From Pararhizobium sp. A13 (lineage in GTDB: Bacteria; Pseudomonadota; Alphaproteobacteria; Rhizobiales; Rhizobiaceae): DNA of 64,000 bases. Below the pieces are notes generated by a model, which was given only the letters and a program-made list of their open reading frames with translations, ran no database searches and was not told where the DNA came from. Of the stretch, positions 36,636 to 46,467 are shown piece after piece. The DNA lies in contig NZ_CP149510.1 in assembly GCF_040126305.1 (NCBI RefSeq), forward strand, positions 783,001-847,000. Direction: 5' to 3'. Every line of letters begins with the position of its first letter. Position 1 is the stretch's first letter. The translations under genes and the position numbers were made by a program.

Positions 36636-37529
36636 TCACCCGACCTGCGCCGTGATCCAGGCACGAAAGGCCTGACTGACCGGATTTTCGAGCTTTCCTT
36701 CCGGCACAACCAAATAGTAGCTGTTTTCGGTCTGCATCGGCCGGTCGAAGACGACACGCAAACGGTCGGCCGCCAGCTCCTTTTCAATCAGATAGCGCGG
36801 CAAGAGCGCAAAGCCGAGGCCGGCGGCTGCGGCCTCGATCACCATGGAAAACTGGTCGAATCGATTGCCGCGATAAGCGGACTTCATCTCGCCGCCATTG
36901 CTCTCGAACCATTGAGCCCACATCTTCGGGCGGGTGGCGAGATGCAGGAGCGGTTTGTCTTCCAATTCGCCCGGCTCCTTCATCGGATGCTGTTCGTAAA
37001 GGGCGGGACTTGCCACGGGCACGATGATCTCGCTGCAGAGATAGCTGCAGGTCGCGTGCGCCCAGACCGGCTGGCCATAGTGGATGGCCAGGTCGAAATT
37101 CTGTTCGTCGAAATCGAAGGGCTGTGAGCGGGAGGCGATGTTGATCACCGTGCCCGGATGCCGTTTCAGGAAATCCGGTAATCGCGGCGTCAGCCAGCGG
37201 CTGCCGAAGGTCGGCAGCGAGGCGATGGAGAGGGTCGATTCCGAGCGCGCCGAGGCCATCGCCCGCACCATCAGCTCCTCTGATTGCGCCAGCAGTCTGC
37301 GCACCTCCGGCAGGAATTTCTGGCCCGCATCGGAGAGGATGACCCGCTGGCGGACGCGTTCGAACAAAAGCACGCCGATCTGGCTTTCGAGGTCCTTGAT
37401 CTGGCGGCTGACGGCGCTCTGTGTCAGGTTCAGCTCCGCCGCGGCCTGGGTGAAGCTGCCGTGGCGCGCGGCGCATTCGAAGGCCTGCAGCGTCGTGACG
37501 TCAGGAATCAGTCTTCTACTCAACTTCAT
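36636..37529 (-). CDS. LysR family regulator of the adjacent lysine/2-oxoadipate operon
   Basis: A 297-residue LysR protein: N-terminal HTH with TLQAFECAARHGSFTQAAAELNLTQSAVSRQIKDLE and a GcvA-like effector domain (SLPTFGSRWLTPRLPDFLKRHPG, then FDLAIHYGQP and GLGFALLPRYLIEKELA). ATG 37529 has GAGG 8 bases before it. It diverges from hglS across 115 bp, the classic LysR arrangement, so control of the hglS operon is the likely job. As I recall, Pseudomonas putida also has a LysR gene between amaB and hglS. Confidence 0.9.
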   Translation of the reverse strand: MKLSRRLIPDVTTLQAFECAARHGSFTQAAAELNLTQSAVSRQIKDLESQIGVLLFERVRQRVILSDAGQKFLPEVRRLLAQSEELMVRAMASARSESTLSIASLPTFGSRWLTPRLPDFLKRHPGTVINIASRSQPFDFDEQNFDLAIHYGQPVWAHATCSYLCSEIIVPVASPALYEQHPMKEPGELEDKPLLHLATRPKMWAQWFESNGGEMKSAYRGNRFDQFSMVIEAAAAGLGFALLPRYLIEKELAADRLRVVFDRPMQTENSYYLVVPEGKLENPVSQAFRAWITAQVG

Positions 37530-37644
37530 TCCGGCCTCGCATGATCATAGTCAGAACCGTCGCAATCAATGCTCATTCGACCGATATATGATACGAAATG
37601 AGAATGATCGACCCTATCGGTTCAATACTGCGAGGCGCGCTGCC

Positions 37645-39045
37645 GTGAAAGAGAATAGTTTCGTATCCACCGACGATATCCGCTCGGCCTTTTCAGCCGC
37701 GATGTCGGCCATGTACCGCACCGAAGTTCCTGCCTATGGCACATTGATGGAATTGGTGGGTAAGGTGAACGCCGAAACGCTCGCCGCCGACCCCGATCTG
37801 CAGGCCCGCTTGGAAGGCACGGATTCGCTGGAGCGCATCTCCGAGGAGCGTCATGGCGCAATCCGGCTCGGCACACCTGCCGAACTGTCGATGATGCGCC
37901 GCGTCTTTGCCGTCATGGGCATGCATCCGGTCGGGTACTACGACCTCTCGACCGCCGGCGTGCCGGTCCACTCGACAGCCTTCCGCCCGGTCGGCGACGC
38001 CAGCCTGAAGAAGAACCCGTTCCGCGTCTTTACCTCGCTGCTGCGGCTCGACCTGATCGCTGACGAGACCCTGCGTGCTGAAGCCGAACAGATCCTGTCC
38101 AAACGCGAGATCTTCACGGTTGGCGCCATTGCGCTGACCGAGAAAGCCGAGAAGGAGGGCGGTCTCGACAAGGCCGATGCCGCGCGTTTCGTCGCGGAGG
38201 CGCTCGAAACCTTCCGCTGGCACGACAAGGCCAATGTCAGCCCGGACATGTACCACCGCCTGCACGACGCGCACCGGCTGATCGCCGACGTTGTCTCGTT
38301 CAAGGGCCCGCACATCAACCACCTGACGCCGCGCACGCTCGATATCGATGCAGTCCAGGCGCGCATGCCGGATTATGACATCGCCCCGAAGGCGATCGTC
38401 GAGGGCCCGCCGACCCGCAAATGCGCCATCCTTCTGCGCCAGACCTCGTTCAAGGCGCTCGAAGAGCCGGTCTCCTTCCAGGCCGCAGACGGCAGCTGGC
38501 ATGCGGGATCGCACACCGCCCGCTTCGGCGAAATCGAGCAGCGCGGCATCGCGCTGACGCCGAAGGGTCGCGCACTCTACGACGAACTCCTGAACGCCTC
38601 CCGCAAGATCGTCCGTCCGGCTGCCGACGGCTCGAATGCGGCAGAGTATGAAAAGGCGCTCTCAGACGCCTTCATCCCGTTCCCCGACACGTGGGCCGGC
38701 ATCCGCGCCGAAGGCCTCGGCTATTTCGCCTATTCGCTGACGGCCAAAGGCCGCAAGGCCAAGGCCGATGCTTCGAAGAGCCTGGACAGCCTGATCGCGG
38801 ACGGTCTCGTGCAGTTCGATCCGATCGTCTACGAGGACTTCCTGCCGGTCAGCGCCGCCGGCATTTTCCAGTCCAACCTCGGCGACGATACCGCGCAGGA
38901 ATTCGTGGCAAGCCCGAACCAGCAGCGCTTCGAGCTCGATCTTGGTGCCAGCGTACTGAACGAATTCGAGCACTATGCCGGCATCGAGCAGGCCTCCATT
39001 GCCGATTGCCGCCAGATGCTTTCTTCCGCCGAGGCCGCGGAGTAA
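37645..39045 (+). CDS. hglS: 2-oxoadipate dioxygenase/decarboxylase (HglS, DUF1338)
   Basis: An Fe(II)-dependent VOC-superfamily enzyme that converts 2-oxoadipate, O2 to D-2-hydroxyglutarate plus CO2, the step in bacterial lysine breakdown that bypasses glutaryl-CoA. At 466 residues it matches HglS/YdcJ (about 464). Landmarks are ERHGAIRLG with the first metal His, GYYDLSTAGVPVHSTAFRP, FKGPHINHLTPRTLDID with the central His pair, and FAYSLTAKG with YEDFLPVSAAGIFQSNL near the C-terminus. GTG 37645 is taken as start, with GCGAGG about 11 bases before it. The next gene begins 10 bp after its stop. Confidence 0.9.
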   Translation: MKENSFVSTDDIRSAFSAAMSAMYRTEVPAYGTLMELVGKVNAETLAADPDLQARLEGTDSLERISEERHGAIRLGTPAELSMMRRVFAVMGMHPVGYYDLSTAGVPVHSTAFRPVGDASLKKNPFRVFTSLLRLDLIADETLRAEAEQILSKREIFTVGAIALTEKAEKEGGLDKADAARFVAEALETFRWHDKANVSPDMYHRLHDAHRLIADVVSFKGPHINHLTPRTLDIDAVQARMPDYDIAPKAIVEGPPTRKCAILLRQTSFKALEEPVSFQAADGSWHAGSHTARFGEIEQRGIALTPKGRALYDELLNASRKIVRPAADGSNAAEYEKALSDAFIPFPDTWAGIRAEGLGYFAYSLTAKGRKAKADASKSLDSLIADGLVQFDPIVYEDFLPVSAAGIFQSNLGDDTAQEFVASPNQQRFELDLGASVLNEFEHYAGIEQASIADCRQMLSSAEAAE

Positions 39046-39055
39046 ACCTGAAGCG

Positions 39056-40477
39056 ATGATCGACCAAGAGCACATCGCGGCACTGACCGGCATTCTCGGC
39101 GACAAAGGCATTGTCACCGAGCCTGGTGACATGGCAGCCTATGAGACCGGCGCGCGCTATGACGAAGGCCGGGCCGCACTCGTCCTGCGGCCGCAGACGA
39201 CCGAAGAGGTCTCGGCGGCCGTCGCCTATTGCGTGAAACACGGCATTCCGCTCATTCCGCAATCCGGCAATACCGGCCTCGTTTCCGGCTCGACGCCGGA
39301 TGCGAGCGGAACGCAAGCCGTGCTCAGCCTCGACCGCATGACCCAGCGTTTCGATCTCGATCTCGACAATCGGTCGCTGCGGGCAGACGTCGGGCTCCGG
39401 CTTTCGGACGTCAATCAGAAGCTCGAGAAACACGGACTTTTCTTTCCGATCGACCTTGGCGCCGATCCGCGCCTTGGCGGCATGCTCGCGACCAACACCG
39501 GCGGCTCACGATTCCTGAAATATGGCGATGTGCGCCGCAATACGCTCGGCATCAAGGTGGTGCTGGCGGACGATGAGGGCACGATCCTCGACCTCACCTC
39601 GGAGCTGCGCAAGAACAACACCGGCATCGACTGGAAGCAGACCTTCATCGGCACCTCCGGTTCCTTCGGCATCATCACGGAATGCGTGCTGAACCTCGAG
39701 CCGCTTCCAAAGCAGGTGGCGACCGCCTATCTGGTGCCGGCAAGCGGCGCACATGTCATGCCGCTGCTGCGCGCGATGGAGGACAGGCTTGGCGCCTATC
39801 TCTCCGCGTTCGAGGGCATGTCGAAGAACGCGGTCGCGGCAGCACTCGATCATGTGCCGTCGCTGAAAAACCCGTTCCAGGGCGGCAACGTGCCCGACTA
39901 CGTCATTCTGGCCGAAATCTCCCGGACCTGGGAACCACGCGAGGGCGAGCAGACACTGGATGCGGTGCTGGAAACGGTGCTGGCGGAAATCTGGGAAAGC
40001 GACGTTGCGCCGCTCGCCGACGCGTTCGTCGGCCCGGCGCATGAAATGTGGGTCCTGCGCCATGCGCTTTCCGAGGGGGTCAAGCATTCCGGAAAATTGA
40101 TCGCCTTCGATCTTTCCTTCCGCAGGGGTGATATCATGGCCTTCTGCGACCGAATGAAGGACGAGATGCGACAAGCCTTTCCGGAGGTGACGATCTGCGA
40201 TTTCGGCCATATCGGCGACGGCGGCGTGCATTTCAATCTCGTCGTGCCGAAGGATAGCGCCTCGGCATCGGACAAGGATTTCGAGCGGCGGCTGCGCGAC
40301 TGGGTATTTGCCATCGCCGTTCAGGATTTCAACGGCAGCTTCAGTGCGGAACATGCCATCGGCCGGAAAAACCAGGCCTATTACGACCTTTATACGCAAC
40401 AGAAGATCAAGGACATGGCCCATGGCCTCAAAGCCATCACCTCGCCGGGAAGCCTCGGCACGGTCAGCTTCGGATAG
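39056..40477 (+). CDS. FAD-linked D-2-hydroxyacid dehydrogenase (probable D-2-hydroxyglutarate dehydrogenase)
   Basis: A 473-residue flavoprotein of the GlcD/D-lactate dehydrogenase family. The PCMH FAD domain holds IPQSGNTGLVSGSTPD, the FPIDLGADPRLGGMLATNTGG block and QTFIGTSGSFGIITE. The C-terminal oxidase cap ends with FGHIGDGGVHFNL (metal/substrate His) and SFSAEHAIGRKN. By position directly after hglS it should oxidise D-2-hydroxyglutarate to 2-oxoglutarate, feeding electrons to quinone or an electron-transfer flavoprotein. The family alone would also allow D-lactate. ATG 39056 lies 10 bp after the hglS stop. Confidence 0.85.
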   Translation: MIDQEHIAALTGILGDKGIVTEPGDMAAYETGARYDEGRAALVLRPQTTEEVSAAVAYCVKHGIPLIPQSGNTGLVSGSTPDASGTQAVLSLDRMTQRFDLDLDNRSLRADVGLRLSDVNQKLEKHGLFFPIDLGADPRLGGMLATNTGGSRFLKYGDVRRNTLGIKVVLADDEGTILDLTSELRKNNTGIDWKQTFIGTSGSFGIITECVLNLEPLPKQVATAYLVPASGAHVMPLLRAMEDRLGAYLSAFEGMSKNAVAAALDHVPSLKNPFQGGNVPDYVILAEISRTWEPREGEQTLDAVLETVLAEIWESDVAPLADAFVGPAHEMWVLRHALSEGVKHSGKLIAFDLSFRRGDIMAFCDRMKDEMRQAFPEVTICDFGHIGDGGVHFNLVVPKDSASASDKDFERRLRDWVFAIAVQDFNGSFSAEHAIGRKNQAYYDLYTQQKIKDMAHGLKAITSPGSLGTVSFG

Positions 40478-40510
40478 TCCTTCGAGACAAGAAACGGGAG
40501 TTTGCTCATC

Positions 40511-42043
40511 ATGAACATTGCAACGAAGACGGTGAACGTCGTCCAGGAAACGGCCGCGCTTCTCGAAAAGCTCGGCGTCGCCAAGGAGCTCTACGCAGGC
40601 GGCGACATGGCCTCCTTCTCGCCCGTTACCGGCGAACAGATCGCCAGCCTCAAGACGGTTTCGGCCGCTGAAACCGCAGCCAAGATCGAGAAGGCTGACG
40701 CGGCCTTCCGCGCCTGGCGTCTCGTTCCGGCCCCCAAGCGCGGCGAACTGATCCGCCTGCTCGGCGAGGAACTGCGCACCCACAAGGCCGATCTCGGCCG
40801 CCTCGTGTCGATAGAAGCCGGCAAGATCCCGTCGGAAGGTCTCGGCGAAGTGCAGGAAATGATCGACATCTGCGATTTCGCCGTCGGTCTCTCCCGTCAG
40901 CTTTACGGCCTGACAATCGCCACCGAGCGCCCCGGCCACCGCATGATGGAAACCTGGCACCCGCTCGGCGTCATCGGCGTCATCTCCGCCTTCAACTTCC
41001 CGGTTGCCGTCTGGGCCTGGAACTCGGCGCTTGCTCTGGTCTGCGGCAATGCCGTCGTCTGGAAGCCGTCGGAAAAGACCCCGCTCACCGCACTTGCATC
41101 GCAGGCTATCCTTGACCGCGCCATCGCCCGCTTCGGTGATGCACCGGAAGGCCTGGCCCAGGTGCTGATCGGCGATCGCGCCATCGGCGAAGTGCTCGTC
41201 GATCATCCGAAGGTGCCGCTGGTTTCGGCGACCGGCTCGACACGCATGGGCCGCGATGTTGGTCCGCGCCTTGCCAAGCGCTTTGCCCGCGCCATCCTCG
41301 AACTCGGCGGCAACAATGGCGGCATCGTCTGCCCCTCGGCCGATCTCGACATGGCGTTGCGCGCCATCGCCTTCGGCGCCATGGGCACGGCAGGCCAGCG
41401 CTGCACGACGCTGCGCCGTCTCTTCGTTCATGAAAGCGTCTACGACAAGCTCGTTCCGCGCCTGAAGAAGGCTTACCAGAGCGTGTCGGTCGGCAATCCG
41501 CTGGAATCGACCGCCCTCGTCGGCCCGCTGGTCGACAAGCCGGCCTTCGACAACATGCAGAAGGCGCTTGCCGAAGCGAAAGCCCATGGCGGCTCGATCA
41601 CCGGCGGCGAACGCGTCGATCTCGGCCACGCCAACAGCTATTACGTCAAGCCGGCGCTGGTCGAAATGCCGAAGCAGGCCGGTCCGGTCCTCGAGGAAAC
41701 CTTCGCGCCGATCCTCTATGTGATGAAGTACAGCGATTTCGACGCGGCCGTGGCCGATCACAATGCTGTCGCCGCCGGGCTTTCCTCGTCGATCTTCACG
41801 CTCGATCTGCAGGAAGCCGAACGCTTCCTGTCGCCTGACGGTTCCGACTGCGGCATCGCCAATGTCAACATCGGCACCTCCGGTGCTGAAATCGGCGGCG
41901 CATTCGGCGGCGAAAAGGAAACCGGCGGCGGCCGCGAATCCGGCTCGGACGCATGGCGCGCCTACATGCGCCGCGCCACCAACACGATCAACTATTCGAA
42001 GGCCCTGCCGCTGGCACAGGGCGTCTCGTTCGACATCGAATAA
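40511..42043 (+). CDS. amaB: 2-aminoadipate semialdehyde dehydrogenase (AmaB, ALDH7/antiquitin type)
   Basis: An NAD(P)-dependent aldehyde dehydrogenase of the ALDH7 group. It oxidises 2-aminoadipate 6-semialdehyde (from piperideine-6-carboxylate) to 2-aminoadipate in lysine catabolism. The 510 residues carry FNFPVAVWAWNSALALVCGN, VWKPSEKTPLTA, the catalytic Glu264 in LELGGNN and the nucleophile Cys298 in GTAGQRCTTLRRL. The C-terminal GGAFGGEKETGGGRESGSDAW is typical of antiquitins. ATG 40511 follows GGGAG; TTG 40502 is too close to that site. Neighbours on both sides act on the next pathway intermediates. Confidence 0.9.
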   Translation: MNIATKTVNVVQETAALLEKLGVAKELYAGGDMASFSPVTGEQIASLKTVSAAETAAKIEKADAAFRAWRLVPAPKRGELIRLLGEELRTHKADLGRLVSIEAGKIPSEGLGEVQEMIDICDFAVGLSRQLYGLTIATERPGHRMMETWHPLGVIGVISAFNFPVAVWAWNSALALVCGNAVVWKPSEKTPLTALASQAILDRAIARFGDAPEGLAQVLIGDRAIGEVLVDHPKVPLVSATGSTRMGRDVGPRLAKRFARAILELGGNNGGIVCPSADLDMALRAIAFGAMGTAGQRCTTLRRLFVHESVYDKLVPRLKKAYQSVSVGNPLESTALVGPLVDKPAFDNMQKALAEAKAHGGSITGGERVDLGHANSYYVKPALVEMPKQAGPVLEETFAPILYVMKYSDFDAAVADHNAVAAGLSSSIFTLDLQEAERFLSPDGSDCGIANVNIGTSGAEIGGAFGGEKETGGGRESGSDAWRAYMRRATNTINYSKALPLAQGVSFDIE

Positions 42044-43303
<1,260 letters not shown>

Positions 43304-43311
43304 ATTCCCTC

Positions 43312-43353
43312 CTTCACGGCCGCGGCATCGCCCGCCGCCGTGAAGACCTTTTC
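43312..43353 (+). terminator. Hairpin after the aminotransferase
   Basis: CTTCACGGC pairs perfectly with GCCGTGAAG (9 bp) around a 16-base GC-rich loop, followed by ACCTTTTC. It is a plausible terminator of the hglS operon, 9 bp after the stop. Confidence 0.6.
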
Positions 43354-43470
43354 ACCCTGTGCTGCGTCGTCGAAAGAATTTTGCACTGCGGGAAATTGCT
43401 GCTATCCGGTAAGCCGCAACGATGAGCGCGCGACGCGCCGTGACCGGATACAGACAGGGGCAGCGGGAGC

Positions 43471-44880
43471 ATGTTCTCCAGATTACGGCAAACGACGGAT
43501 ATCATTGAAAAACTCAGGAAGACGTCGTTCGAGCCCGCGCATTCCGACTACTACAAGGGCAAGCCTGGGCGACCGCTGAACCTTATCCTCAAGGCCCGCC
43601 ACGATTTCCTGTCGATCTGGCGCAAGGGCGACTATACCGACCGCGTCACCCAGATGAAGATTTTCGGACGTCAGGTCGTCGTCGTCAATTCGCCGGACGC
43701 GATCCGCTACGTTGTTGCCAAACGGCACGAGAATTTCGAGCGCAAGACGCCGCAGATGCGGCGCGCGCTGGAGTTCCTGCTCGGCGATGGCCTGTTCATT
43801 TCCGATGGCGAAACCTGGAAGCAGCGGCGCCCGCTGGTCAACGATATCGTCCACAAGAACCGTGTGCCGGCTTTCGGCAGAATCATGGAGAACACGGCAA
43901 GCGAGCTTGTCCAACGCTGGGAGTCACTACCGGACGGCGCACCCGTCAATGCGCTCTTCGAGATGGCTGGACTGACGGCCGAGATCATTTCCCGCGCCGT
44001 TTTCGGCAACGATCTCGGTGAAGAAGCTGCGAACGCCGTCAGCGAGGGGTTCGAGAGTTACCAGTCGCTGATCGATTCCGTCAACATCGGCTATTTTCTC
44101 GGCTTCGACGAAGGCCTGCCGGTGTTGCGGACGCCGAAGTTGCGCCGGTCCGTGTCGCGCATCCACCAGATCATCGACAAGGTGGTCGAGGACCATCTGG
44201 CCGGCCGCGGCGACGACAATTCGATGGTCGAGCTTCTGGTACGCCGGCAGAAACGCAACCCGGAGCTGAAGCTCGACGTGGTAGCGCTGCGCAACGAGGC
44301 GGCGACGATCTTCATGGCCGGCCACGAGACGACGGCAGCGACGCTGACCTGGGCCTGGTACTTGCTGTCGCGGGCCGGGTGGGTGGAGAAATCCCTGCAT
44401 GAGGAGCTCGCCCGCGTCTGCGGCAACCGCGTGCCGACGCTCGACGACATTCCGCAGCTCGAATGGTGCCGCGCCGTGATCGAGGAGACGCTCAGGCTCT
44501 ATCCGCCGGTGCCTATCCTCGCGCGCCAGGCGAACGAGGCCGACCGGATTGGCGATATCGACGTCAAGCCGGCTTCGCTGATCCTGATCGTGCCTTGGCT
44601 GCTGCATCGGACGGAAGCCTTCTTCAAGGACGCGCACCTGTTCAAGCCGGAGCGTTTTCTCAACGGCCAGAAACCCATACCCTACAGTTACATCCCCTTC
44701 GCCAGCGGCCCGCGCGTCTGCCCGGGGCTGCAGTTTGGCCTCAACGAAGCGATCCTGTGCCTGGCGATCCTTGCCCAACGTTTCCAGGTCCGGGTCGCGG
44801 ATGATGCCAAGGTCGAGCCGCAATGCCGTTTGACGCTGCGTCCGCGCGGCGGCCTGCCGGTGACGCTGCACCGGCGCTGA
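43471..44880 (+). CDS. Cytochrome P450
   Basis: A heme-thiolate monooxygenase of 469 residues. Marks: I-helix AGHETTA (283-289), K-helix ETLR (339-342), a meander PERF (393-396), and the heme-binding FASGPRVCPG with the ligand Cys417. There is no signal anchor, so it is cytoplasmic and needs separate redox partners, none of which is in the window. The AGHETTAATLTW helix and the overall length resemble fatty-acid or alkane hydroxylating groups, but substrate is unknown. An acyltransferase follows after 9 bp in the same operon, which hints at a lipid substrate. Confidence 0.93.
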   Translation: MFSRLRQTTDIIEKLRKTSFEPAHSDYYKGKPGRPLNLILKARHDFLSIWRKGDYTDRVTQMKIFGRQVVVVNSPDAIRYVVAKRHENFERKTPQMRRALEFLLGDGLFISDGETWKQRRPLVNDIVHKNRVPAFGRIMENTASELVQRWESLPDGAPVNALFEMAGLTAEIISRAVFGNDLGEEAANAVSEGFESYQSLIDSVNIGYFLGFDEGLPVLRTPKLRRSVSRIHQIIDKVVEDHLAGRGDDNSMVELLVRRQKRNPELKLDVVALRNEAATIFMAGHETTAATLTWAWYLLSRAGWVEKSLHEELARVCGNRVPTLDDIPQLEWCRAVIEETLRLYPPVPILARQANEADRIGDIDVKPASLILIVPWLLHRTEAFFKDAHLFKPERFLNGQKPIPYSYIPFASGPRVCPGLQFGLNEAILCLAILAQRFQVRVADDAKVEPQCRLTLRPRGGLPVTLHRR

Positions 44881-44889
44881 GCGTACATC

Positions 44890-45870
44890 ATGCGCCCTGA
44901 ACGCGACTCCTCCCGGAAAGTCTGGGTCTACGCGCCCCGTAGAGCGCCGCCGCTCTCTGACGTTTGGCGCGGCGGCAAGGCGCGCAGGGCATTCATCAGC
45001 CACTGGATTGGCGGAACACTGCAAAACGCCTTCGACCTGGCAATGTTTTATGCCATGAAGCTGTTGCCCGCCGATGCCTGCTCGGCACTCGGCGCAAAGC
45101 TGGGTCTCTTCTCCCTCCCCCGCTGGCACAAGGGCGCCGTTAAAAAGGCACGCGTGAATCTGGCGCGGCTGCTGCCCAACGCAGGCGATACCGAACGCGA
45201 CGCATTGATGGTCCGGAACTGGGAAAATCAGGGCCGGCTCATGACCGAATTCTCTGTCGTCAACCGTATGGCGAAAGATGGCAAACGCGTCACCCTGCAT
45301 GGAGAGGAGTCTATCATCGATGCCGCCCGACAAGGTCCGTTGATCCTGATGGGGCTGCATACCGGCAATTGGGAACTGATCTGGTCGATCGTGCACAGGC
45401 TGGGCATCGATGCAGCGCTGAACTACGCGCCACCGAACAGTCCTGCGCGGCACTGGATCGCAAGGCGCGTCCGGCAGCAGGCGGGAATATCCTTGCTACC
45501 GCCGGGAAAGACGGCCGTCCGTCCGGCGCTGAAACGTCTGCAGGATAGCGGCACCATCATCGTCTTCTGCGACGAGGGCCTGCGCGGAAAAATCCGGGGG
45601 CCGTTTCTTGGACGCAAGCCGCACGCGGACGGCAATCTTGCATTGGTCGCGCGGCTTGCCCGCCTGACTGGTGCACGGATCTGCCCGGTCTACACCCTGC
45701 GTACCGGCGGCGCGCAGTTCAGCTTCCATGCTCTGCCGGCCATCAGCCTTCCGCCGGAGGAACGATCCGGCGCGCGCCTGATGGAAGACGTCGTTCTTCT
45801 GAATTCGGTCATCGAGCCGGTCATTCGCGACCATCTCGACCAATGGTATTTTCTCGACAACGCGCTTTGA
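44890..45870 (+). CDS. LpxL/HtrB-family acyltransferase
   Basis: A 326-residue lysophospholipid/lipid A acyltransferase-fold protein. The catalytic HX4E motif is HTGNWE (His157, Glu162). The second block is AGISLLPPGKTAVRPALKRLQDSGTIIVFCDEG, with an Arg/Gly region KIRGPFLGR after it, and LTGARICPVYTLR. A weak hydrophobic stretch near 45-60 may bind membrane. LpxL-type enzymes add secondary acyl chains to lipid A, but rhizobia have dedicated lpxL and lpxXL genes elsewhere. Pairing with the P450 (9 bp gap) suggests a special lipid. It converges with phnN, with 3 bp between stops. Confidence 0.87.
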   Translation: MRPERDSSRKVWVYAPRRAPPLSDVWRGGKARRAFISHWIGGTLQNAFDLAMFYAMKLLPADACSALGAKLGLFSLPRWHKGAVKKARVNLARLLPNAGDTERDALMVRNWENQGRLMTEFSVVNRMAKDGKRVTLHGEESIIDAARQGPLILMGLHTGNWELIWSIVHRLGIDAALNYAPPNSPARHWIARRVRQQAGISLLPPGKTAVRPALKRLQDSGTIIVFCDEGLRGKIRGPFLGRKPHADGNLALVARLARLTGARICPVYTLRTGGAQFSFHALPAISLPPEERSGARLMEDVVLLNSVIEPVIRDHLDQWYFLDNAL

Positions 45871-45873
45871 CGG

Positions 45874-46467
45874 CTAGCTTGTAGCCAGCGTCATCCCGCA
45901 CAACTCGGCGACCAGCGCCGCGAAACGCGAACCGGCAATATCGAGGGATCCGCTATTGTCGATCGTGATCACATCCGCATCGTCGAGAATATCCGGTGCC
46001 TGCCGCTGCAGGCGCTTCAGGATATCAGCCTCGCTCTCGCGCCCGCGCGCCACGAGCCGCTGAGCGAGCGCCTGCGGCGAAGCTGTGATATTGACGACCA
46101 CGACCTTCGGGAACACCTGTCGGAACCGCGCAATCGCCCCGCGACTACCATTTGCGATCAGGATCCGCCCCGCACGCACGCGATCAAGTGCCGCGCACGG
46201 AATGCCATATTGCAGCCCGTGCGCCTGCCACGCGACGGCAAAATCGCCAGCGGCAAGCCGGGCGTCGAAATCACCTTCGGAAACACTCTCGTGATCCTCA
46301 CCTCCGGCATCGGAGGGACGGGTAATCACCCGGCGAACGAAGTCGATCTCGGCGCGACTGGCGAAATGCTGCGCGACGAAACCGATGACGCTGTCCTTGC
46401 CGGCGCCGCTTGGTCCGACCACGACGATGATCGCACCTTGCCGATGGTCCGATGGATAGCCGTGCAT
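45874..46467 (-). CDS. phnN: Ribose 1,5-bisphosphate phosphokinase PhnN
   Basis: An ATP-dependent kinase that turns ribose 1,5-bisphosphate into PRPP, the last step of ribose recovery in C-P lyase metabolism. The 197 residues have the guanylate-kinase-like fold: Walker A VVGPSGAGKDS near residues 17-27, VRRVITRP, the HESVSEGDFDARLAAGDFAVAWQAHGLQYGIP segment, and the LAQRLVARGRES lid. ATG 46467 shares one base with the phnM stop (TGATG), showing translational coupling. It is the last gene of the phnC-phnN arm. Confidence 0.95.
   Translation of the reverse strand: MHGYPSDHRQGAIIVVVGPSGAGKDSVIGFVAQHFASRAEIDFVRRVITRPSDAGGEDHESVSEGDFDARLAAGDFAVAWQAHGLQYGIPCAALDRVRAGRILIANGSRGAIARFRQVFPKVVVVNITASPQALAQRLVARGRESEADILKRLQRQAPDILDDADVITIDNSGSLDIAGSRFAALVAELCGMTLATS

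Noticed and set aside
43927..45453. 508-codon minus-strand frame across the P450 and acyltransferase genes
   Set aside because: Antisense shadow; the sense genes carry the heme-Cys, I-helix and HX4E motifs.
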